A program made the translations under genes and the position numbers. DNA of 57,922 nucleotides from Lachnospiraceae bacterium. Its GTDB lineage: Bacteria > Bacillota > Clostridia > Lachnospirales > Lachnospiraceae. The stretch's first letter is position 1. The number at the start of each line of letters is the position of its first letter. The notes beneath the pieces were generated by a model that was not told the DNA's origin, did no database searches, and was given only the letters and a program-made list of their open reading frames with translations. Location: NCBI GenBank assembly GCA_029219245.1, contig JAQXTA010000009.1, forward strand, positions 1 to 57,922, in the 5' to 3' direction. Shown piece by piece: positions 52,076-57,922 of this stretch.

Positions 52076-54216
52076 TGTTTAAGATTTTCAGGTATTTTAA
52101 GGAATCAAAGGCAGCTGTTCTGGCAGTAGTACTTCTGCTTATTTTACAGGCATATTGTGATTTATCCCTGCCTTCTTATACATCGGATATCGTTGATATC
52201 GGAATAGGGCAGAACGGTATTGAGAATGGTGTACCGGAAAAGATGCGGGAAGAAACGTTGGAAAGTATCTGCCTTTTTGCGGAAGAAGAGGAAGAAAGTC
52301 TGATTCGGGAATCTTATGACTTAAACGAAGAAGGAGAATATGAATTAATTGCAACAGAGCCGGAAAGGATAGATGACCTGGAAGATGTCATGGGAATTCC
52401 GATGGTTATGGTATATATGCTGGAGAACGGAGATTCAGAAAAGAAAGCTATGATTGCAAGCGGCATGCTAACGAAGGAACAGTTACTTGCCATGAAAGAA
52501 CAGATTCTGGAAGAATCCGGTGAAGAATTAAGTGATATGATTGTAGACCAGATGGCAATTATGTTTGTTAAATCGGAATACGAGGCAATGGGTGTGGATA
52601 TTGACAGTATTCAGACGAGATATTTGTTCGTGACCGGTGGGAAAATGCTGCTAATGACCATTCTGATGATGGCAGCGGCAATCAGTACCGGTTTTCTGGC
52701 AGCAAGAGTGTCTGCTGGAATCGGTATGCGGCTGCGTGACAGAGTATTCAAAAAGGTTGTTTCCTTTTCTAATGCAGAAATGGATAAATTTTCCACAGCA
52801 TCCCTGATTACCAGAAGTACCAATGATATCCAGCAGGTTCAGATGGTATCGGTTATGCTGCTTCGTATGGTATGTTATGCACCGATTCTTGGTATTGGCG
52901 GTATCATTAAGGTAGTACATACGAAAACCGGAATGGGGTGGATTATCGTCGTTGCTGTTGGTGTGATTTTGGTGCTAGTTGGTACTTTGGTGAAAATTGC
53001 CATGCCGAAGTTCCAGAAAATGCAGATACTGGTAGATAAAATGAATCTGGTTTCCAGAGAAATTTTAACAGGCGTACCGGTAATCCGGGCTTTCAGTCGC
53101 GAGAAATATGAAGAGGAACGTTTTGATAAAGCAAACCGGAATCTGATGAAAACCCAGTTATTTACCAACCGGGTTATGACCTTCATGATGCCTGTCATGA
53201 TGTTGATTATGAATGCCGTTACCGTTATGATTGTATGGTTTGGCGCCAAAGGCATTGATATGGGAAATCTGCAGGTTGGCGATATGATGGCATTTATTAC
53301 TTATACGATGCAGATTGTAGGTTCTTTCTTAATGCTGACTATGGTATCGGTTATGCTGCCGAGAGCCGGTGTGGCAGCAGACCGTATTGAGGAAGTTCTT
53401 CATACGGAACCGACGATTGTAGACAAAGAGCATGTACAGGATGAAAAGATAGAAGGAAAGGGTGTTGTTGCGTTTGAAAACGTAAACTTCCGTTATCCGG
53501 GTGCAGAAGAAAATGCGCTGGAGAATATATCGTTTGTGGCAAAACCGGGACAAACAACGGCAATCATTGGCAGTACCGGATGCGGCAAATCCACTTTGTT
53601 ACATCTGATTCCGCGTTTTTATGATGTAACAGAAGGACGGATTACGATAGACGGCATTGATATCCGGGATATTTCCCAGAAGAAACTGCACAGTATGTTA
53701 GGTTTTGTACCACAAAAGGGAGTATTATTCTCGGGAACGATTGCTTCTAATATTAAGTTTGCCGGAGAGGACAAGGTTTCCGATGATGCTATGAAGGAAG
53801 CGGCAGTAATTGCACAGGCAACGGAATTTATTGAAGAGAAAGAAGAAACGTATGACAGTCCGATTGCTCAGGGCGGTACGAATGTATCCGGTGGCCAGAA
53901 GCAGCGGCTTTCCATTGCCAGAGCAATTGCAGGCAGACCGAAAGTATTTCTGTTTGATGATAGTTTTTCTGCATTGGATTATAAAACAGATGTTGTGCTG
54001 CGGAAAGCACTGAATGAGAAGATAGCGGATGCAACGATTTTGATTGTAGCACAGCGAATCAGCACCATTTTACATGCAGACCAGATTATTGTACTGGATG
54101 AGGGCAAAATTGTTGGCATAGGCAAACATGAGGAGCTGTTAGCAAACTGTGCGGCTTATCAGGAAATTGCCAGATCCCAGTTATCGGAAGAAGAACTGAA
54201 AGGAGGCATGGCATAA
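52075..54216 (+). CDS. ABC exporter subunit with degenerate ATPase site
   Basis: A 713-residue half-transporter. The segment between the first helix (about 12-30) and the second (about 185-205) is an unusually large, acidic extracytoplasmic insertion of about 150 residues. The ATPase has Walker A GSTGCGKSTLLH and signature VSGGQKQRLSIARA. Walker B is FLFDDSFSALD, with Asp629 in place of the catalytic Glu, a degenerate site. This matches the heterodimeric exporter class (TM287/288-like) in which one site is inactive. The partner gene overlaps its stop by one base. Confidence 0.93.
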   Translation: MFKIFRYFKESKAAVLAVVLLLILQAYCDLSLPSYTSDIVDIGIGQNGIENGVPEKMREETLESICLFAEEEEESLIRESYDLNEEGEYELIATEPERIDDLEDVMGIPMVMVYMLENGDSEKKAMIASGMLTKEQLLAMKEQILEESGEELSDMIVDQMAIMFVKSEYEAMGVDIDSIQTRYLFVTGGKMLLMTILMMAAAISTGFLAARVSAGIGMRLRDRVFKKVVSFSNAEMDKFSTASLITRSTNDIQQVQMVSVMLLRMVCYAPILGIGGIIKVVHTKTGMGWIIVVAVGVILVLVGTLVKIAMPKFQKMQILVDKMNLVSREILTGVPVIRAFSREKYEEERFDKANRNLMKTQLFTNRVMTFMMPVMMLIMNAVTVMIVWFGAKGIDMGNLQVGDMMAFITYTMQIVGSFLMLTMVSVMLPRAGVAADRIEEVLHTEPTIVDKEHVQDEKIEGKGVVAFENVNFRYPGAEENALENISFVAKPGQTTAIIGSTGCGKSTLLHLIPRFYDVTEGRITIDGIDIRDISQKKLHSMLGFVPQKGVLFSGTIASNIKFAGEDKVSDDAMKEAAVIAQATEFIEEKEETYDSPIAQGGTNVSGGQKQRLSIARAIAGRPKVFLFDDSFSALDYKTDVVLRKALNEKIADATILIVAQRISTILHADQIIVLDEGKIVGIGKHEELLANCAAYQEIARSQLSEEELKGGMA

Positions 54217-56057
54217 TGAGTGAACATCAAAGTAGACCAAAAGGACCACATGGACCGGGTGGCGGAATGATGCCCGGAGAAAAGGCAAAGGACTTTAGCG
54301 GAACTGTTAAAAAGCTTATTAAATACATGGGTAATTACAAATACGGTCTTTTGGCAGTTATCGTTTTTGCTATCGGAAGTACGGTTTTTAATATTGTCGG
54401 ACCAAAGGTTTTAAGTAAGGCAACCACAGAACTTTTTAACGGCTTGATGGCGAAGATTTATCAGACCGGAGGCATTGATTTTGAAAAAATAGGACGAATT
54501 CTGTTGTGGCTTTTATGTCTGTATATTGTCAGTGCGGTTTTGTCTCTTTTGCAGGGATGGATTATGACAGGCATTTCGCAAAAAATATGCTTCCGTTTCC
54601 GTAAGGAGATTTCAGAGAAGATTAACCGTATGCCGATGAAATATTTTGAATCCAGAACGGTTGGAGAAATATTGTCCCGTATTACAAACGATGTGGATAC
54701 ACTTGGCATGAGCTTAAACCAAAGTGTAACGATGTTAATTACTTCGGTCAGTACTCTAATTGGTGTCTTGATTATGATGTTAAGTATCAGTCCGCTTATG
54801 ACATTGATTGCGTTTGTTATTTTACCGGTATCCGGAGCACTGATTGGTATTGTGGTAAAATTCTCCCAGAAGTATTTTGTAGCACAACAAGCCTATCTTG
54901 GCAAGATTAACGGACAGGTAGAGGAAGTATACAGTGGACAGAATATTGTAAAGGCATTCAATCGCGAAGAGGAAGTATTAAAGGAATTTGAGGAAACAAA
55001 TAAGGTACTGTATCAATCGGGTTGGAAATCACAATTTTTGTCCGGCTTGATGCAGCCGATTATGAATTTTATCGGAAATTTAGGGTATGTAGCAGTAGCC
55101 ATCAGTGGCAGTCTTTTGGCAATTAAAGGAACGATTGAAATTGGTGATATCCAGGCTTTTATCCAGTATGTAAGGAATTTTACCCAGCCGATTACACAGA
55201 TTGCACAGGTTTCCAATATGCTACAGTCTACGGCAGCAGCAGCGGAGAGAGTTTTTGAATTCCTGGCAGAAGAGGAGGAAGAACAATTTGTAGAAAATCC
55301 GGTTCATCTGCCACAGATAGAAGGAAGGGTCAGCTTTGAAAACATCCAATTCGGATACAAAGAAGATAAAATCATTATCCATAATTTCAGTACCCAGGTC
55401 GAGCCGGGACAGATGGTTGCGATTGTAGGACCTACCGGAGCCGGAAAAACAACGATGGTAAAGCTGCTTATGCGCTTCTATGATGTAAACAGCGGAAGCA
55501 TTAAAATCGATGGTCACGATATCCGCGACTTTAACCGTAGCGAGCTGAGAGAAAGCTTTGGTATGGTTTTACAGGATACATGGCTATTTAAGGGAACCAT
55601 TATGGAAAATATACGGTACGGAAGACTGGATGCAACGGATGAGGAAGTCATAGCAGCGGCAAAAGCGGCCCACGCACACCGCTTTATCCAGACCCTGCCG
55701 GGTGGCTATAACATGGAATTAAATGAAGATGCAAGTAACGTATCTCAGGGACAGAAGCAGCTTTTGACAATAGCAAGAGCGATTTTGGCAGATAATAAGA
55801 TTCTGATTCTGGATGAAGCAACCAGCTCAGTTGATACCAGAACGGAGCAGCGAATCCAGAAAGCGATGAACAATCTGATGAAGGGAAGAACGAGCTTCGT
55901 GATTGCCCACCGACTTTCAACGATTAAAGATGCGGATTTAATTCTGGTTATGAAGGATGGCGATATTATCGAGCAGGGTAATCATGAACAGCTCCTTGCA
56001 CAGAACGGCTTTTATGCAGAGCTTTATAATTCCCAGTTTGAGGATGTTACAGCATAA
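54216..56057 (+). CDS. ABC exporter partner subunit
   Basis: A 613-residue half-transporter. A Gly/Pro-rich cytoplasmic N-terminus (residues 1-30) is followed by six helices and an ATPase domain with Walker A GPTGAGKTTMVK, canonical Walker B ILILDE (Glu534) and a variant signature, VSQGQKQLLTIARA. The Ser-Gln change lies in the signature that faces the degenerate site of the other subunit, so the two deviations match. The pair probably exports an amphipathic drug or lipid-like compound under MarR control. Its ATG overlaps the preceding stop. Confidence 0.93.
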   Translation: MSEHQSRPKGPHGPGGGMMPGEKAKDFSGTVKKLIKYMGNYKYGLLAVIVFAIGSTVFNIVGPKVLSKATTELFNGLMAKIYQTGGIDFEKIGRILLWLLCLYIVSAVLSLLQGWIMTGISQKICFRFRKEISEKINRMPMKYFESRTVGEILSRITNDVDTLGMSLNQSVTMLITSVSTLIGVLIMMLSISPLMTLIAFVILPVSGALIGIVVKFSQKYFVAQQAYLGKINGQVEEVYSGQNIVKAFNREEEVLKEFEETNKVLYQSGWKSQFLSGLMQPIMNFIGNLGYVAVAISGSLLAIKGTIEIGDIQAFIQYVRNFTQPITQIAQVSNMLQSTAAAAERVFEFLAEEEEEQFVENPVHLPQIEGRVSFENIQFGYKEDKIIIHNFSTQVEPGQMVAIVGPTGAGKTTMVKLLMRFYDVNSGSIKIDGHDIRDFNRSELRESFGMVLQDTWLFKGTIMENIRYGRLDATDEEVIAAAKAAHAHRFIQTLPGGYNMELNEDASNVSQGQKQLLTIARAILADNKILILDEATSSVDTRTEQRIQKAMNNLMKGRTSFVIAHRLSTIKDADLILVMKDGDIIEQGNHEQLLAQNGFYAELYNSQFEDVTA

Positions 56058-56070
56058 ATAGTAATTATAT

Positions 56071-56128
56071 TTGACAAATCCGGGAAATATGATATGATGT
56101 AGTAGTTGCGAATGAGTTGCAATTGCAA
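56071..56128 (+). promoter_or_regulatory. Promoter and palindromic operator of the metal permease operon
   Basis: TTGACA (56071-56076) and TATGAT (56093-56098) have 16-bp spacing. Just downstream, AGTTGCGAATGAGTTGC is followed by the palindrome TTGCAATTGCAA (56117-56128). It is a plausible binding site for the Fur/Zur-type regulator encoded at the end of the operon. Confidence 0.65.
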
Positions 56129-56206
56129 ATATAAAAATTTATATACGGAAATGATTTGTAATACAGAAGTTCGTATGCAGAAGATTTTTGTATGGGAGTG
56201 TATCAT

Positions 56207-57061
56207 ATGATGGAAATTGTCTTAGAAACTTTATTGGATAGTATAAAATTATTGCCTTTTTTGTTTATCACATATCTGGCAATGGAATATCTGGAACACA
56301 AGGCAGGCGATAAGATGCAAACCGCAATCCGGAAATCCGGCAAATGCGGTCCGCTTATCGGCAGTCTGTTAGGTGCTTTCCCGCAGTGTGGTTTTTCTAC
56401 CGCTGCTTCAAATCTGTATGCGGGTAGAATTATCACACTGGGAACACTTATGTCTATTTATTTATCCACTTCGGATGAAATGCTTCCCATTTTGCTTTCC
56501 GAAAACGTCGGTATAGAAGTAATCGTTAAAATACTTGGCATGAAGATACTGATTGGTATGCTTGCCGGTTTTGTGATTGATTTTATCATCAGCCGCTTTT
56601 TTGCGAAAGAAAAAAATGGTATGGAAATCGAGCATTTGTGTGAGCAGCATCACTGCCATTGTGAAAAGGGCATTTTAAAATCAGCCATTCACCATACAGT
56701 AGAAATATTTCTTTATATTCTGCTGATTTCTTTAGCCTTACACCTAATAATCAATTTTATCGGAGAAGATTTTCTGGCAAATCTGATTCTGAACTGCCCG
56801 GTTATCGGAGAGATATTGGCCGGACTGGTGGGACTGATTCCAAACTGTGCGGCATCGGTTGTAATTACGCAGCTTTATCTGGAAGGTGTCATCGGAGCAG
56901 GGGCTATGATGTCCGGTTTGTTAGTCAGTGCAGGTGTCGGTATTCTGGTACTGCTTCGCGTGAATGACAAACCAAAGGAGAATGCCGGCGTGATTGCACT
57001 TCTTTATGCTATCGGTGTCATCGCAGGAATTTTGATTGAAGTTTGTGGTATCACTTTTTAA
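56207..57061 (+). CDS. Putative heavy-metal permease (ArsP_2/10TM exporter type)
   Basis: A 284-residue membrane protein with about eight to ten helices and an internal duplication: GSLLGAFPQCGFSTAASNLY in the first half and GLVGLIPNCAASVVITQLY in the second, each with a conserved Pro-x-Cys. A cytoplasmic loop is rich in His and Cys (LCEQHHCHCEKG). These features match the putative manganese or heavy-metal exporter family. I start it at 56207, with GGGAG eight bases away; ATG 56210 is equally possible. The Fur-family gene follows, and the operator palindrome fits control by metal. Direction of transport and the metal are not shown. Confidence 0.75.
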   Translation: MMEIVLETLLDSIKLLPFLFITYLAMEYLEHKAGDKMQTAIRKSGKCGPLIGSLLGAFPQCGFSTAASNLYAGRIITLGTLMSIYLSTSDEMLPILLSENVGIEVIVKILGMKILIGMLAGFVIDFIISRFFAKEKNGMEIEHLCEQHHCHCEKGILKSAIHHTVEIFLYILLISLALHLIINFIGEDFLANLILNCPVIGEILAGLVGLIPNCAASVVITQLYLEGVIGAGAMMSGLLVSAGVGILVLLRVNDKPKENAGVIALLYAIGVIAGILIEVCGITF

Positions 57062-57078
57062 AAGGAATGAGGAAAGTT

Positions 57079-57507
57079 ATGAGTGAAATAAATGAAAAAG
57101 AGCTGGCAGAATGGCCGGAAGGTATTAAAAAAACCCGACAGAGGGAAGCTGTATTTCAGATTCTTGTAAGTGCAAAAGAACCCCTGTCAGCGCACGAGAT
57201 TTATCGCCGCATGGAACAGGAGAAGATAAGCGATAATTATGCGATTTCTACTGTTTACAGGGCGTTAACTGTTTTTGAGGAAAAAGGACTGGTTGTTAAA
57301 TCTACCTTGATGGGAGACGATACAGCGGTTTATGCATGGAATCATGGTGCACACAGGCACTACGCCATCTGCTTAAAATGCCATAAGCTGGTGCCGTTGC
57401 AATCCTGCCCTTTTGAGCATATGGACATGCATACAAACGACGAGGATTTTCAGATTACCGGGCATAAGATTGAGCTGTATGGATATTGTAAAAAGTGCAA
57501 GTCTTAG
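57079..57507 (+). CDS. Fur/Zur-family metal regulator
   Basis: A 142-residue full-length Fur-family repressor. The winged helix (KKTRQREAVFQIL to AISTVYRALTVFEEKG) is followed by a dimerisation domain with a structural zinc site C98-x2-C101 and C137-x2-C140 and regulatory His residues (HGAHRHYAIC). The sequence is closer to Zur or Fur than to PerR or Mur by eye, but the metal cannot be told. GAGG lies upstream of ATG 57079; a longer frame at 57043 overlaps the permease gene. It probably represses the operon through the palindrome near 56117. Confidence 0.9.
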   Translation: MSEINEKELAEWPEGIKKTRQREAVFQILVSAKEPLSAHEIYRRMEQEKISDNYAISTVYRALTVFEEKGLVVKSTLMGDDTAVYAWNHGAHRHYAICLKCHKLVPLQSCPFEHMDMHTNDEDFQITGHKIELYGYCKKCKS

Positions 57508-57818
57508 ATGTTGGGTTAGCGAGATTTTTTAAGGAATATGTACCTGTGTTTTTAGCAGGAAAAAATATATATAGAACTTGGAAATTTCAGAGGGGTGTAA
57601 AAATTTGCAGATACCAAAGTTGTGCGCCGGAATAGTATCGGGAGAGATTTGGTGTCCGCGAATAGTGTCACCCTTCATATTTTTTGAATTTTCGATGTGA
57701 ATTTGGAACACATTTGACAGAAAGATTGTTGGCACGAAGATATTATATGTGATAACATTTTCGTGATATCATAGAAAAATAAAAATTTGCAACCGGATGG
57801 AATTTCAGGAGAACTGCA
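57508..57818. other. Intergenic region without a clear gene
   Basis: The 311 bp between the Fur/Zur-type gene and the partial gene at 57819 show no supported gene and no clear terminator for the metal operon. A TTGACA at 57714 has TATTAT 21 bp later, too far for a standard promoter. The string AAAAATTTGCA occurs twice (57599 and 57780); I see no further pattern. Confidence 0.5.
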
Positions 57819-57922
57819 ATGATAGAATTTGGAACAGAGAATACTGAATGTGGAAAATTTCCACCATATATTATTTCTTGTAAAGAACTAATAGGTGAAG
57901 GTGAACCATTAAATACTCTGGT
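57819..57922 (+). CDS. Partial gene at the window edge, function unknown
   Basis: ATG 57819 has CAGGAG seven bases upstream and opens a frame that stays open for 34 codons to the end of the window. The start reads MIEFGTENTECGKFPPYI, which I do not recognise. The ribosome site makes it a likely gene start; nothing more can be said without the downstream sequence. Confidence 0.5.
   Translation, partial: MIEFGTENTECGKFPPYIISCKELIGEGEPLNTL

Noticed and set aside
57714..57746. TTGACA and TATTAT as a promoter for the partial last gene
   Set aside because: The spacing is 21 bp, outside the normal range, and no better pair was seen.
1..57922. CRISPR array, tRNA or rRNA genes, phage module
   Set aside because: I saw no regularly spaced repeats with unique spacers, no tRNA-like cloverleaf with conserved arms, no rRNA sequence and no phage structural genes. 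A covariance search was not possible.

Overview
The window reads as chromosome of a low-GC, anaerobic Firmicute, most likely a Lachnospiraceae-type clostridium. This rests on strong AGGAGG-type ribosome binding sites, TTGACA/TATAAT promoters, anaerobic redox proteins (rubredoxin, a flavin reductase-rubredoxin fusion, a DUF362-ferredoxin protein), and clostridial families such as DUF4358, TSCPD/TIGR03905, CarD-type and FeoB-associated proteins. The genus is inferred from gene content only. I saw no rRNA, tRNA, CRISPR array or phage module.

Layout. 1-2568: an IS21-family element (istA/istB) inserted in an XRE-membrane regulator gene, whose stop codon it now supplies. 2569-6018: a Cys-rich small protein, the flavin reductase-rubredoxin and a MATE exporter. 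6019-11926: a sugar ABC importer without its own ATPase, divergent from a YesM/YesN-type two-component system, with three direct repeats between them. 11972-14687: a membrane protein/HTH/DUF2975 operon with a twin palindromic operator, then a rubredoxin. 14812-17593: an aldo/keto reductase, a prenyltransferase-fold gene broken by an in-frame amber codon, and exonuclease III.

17625-33634: a long cell-surface glycoconjugate region. The minus-strand part has an MBOAT acyltransferase with an SGNH-like partner and two large membrane GT-C/YfhO-type proteins. The plus-strand part is a seven-gene run: class II aldolase-like, tandem nucleotidyltransferase, GT-C fused to a uridine-kinase-like domain, HAD phosphatase, GT2, GDPD-like and GT-C. 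I read this run as making and attaching an unusual activated sugar or polyol; it is the best candidate here for an undescribed pathway.

33845-41516: a CE2-like esterase, DUF362 ferredoxin, DegV, a TSCPD protein overlapping murG, a cytidylate-kinase-like protein and pgi. 41603-44687: a short Fur-like repressor with a palindrome inside its promoter plus a FeoB-associated peptide, a second MATE exporter behind a terminator-type leader, a 22-codon remnant of a second cytidylate-kinase-like gene, and a small kinase-like protein. 44804-48524: a hydroxyacid dehydrogenase, an SAH/MTA deaminase and an SAH-hydrolase-family enzyme, which together suggest methyl-cycle recycling through S-inosylhomocysteine. 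48644-57507: three ABC exporter subunits (one single, one MarR-controlled heterodimeric pair), a CarD-type regulator behind another terminator-type leader, a ComFB protein, and a metal permease with a Zur/Fur-type regulator. A new reading frame starts at 57819 and runs off the end.

Four loci show recent decay: the IS-interrupted regulator, the amber-interrupted isoprenoid-synthase-like gene, the kinase remnant and, less certainly, the iron module reduced to a short Fur and one peptide. Family assignments come from reading motifs in the translated sequence; no database search was run.
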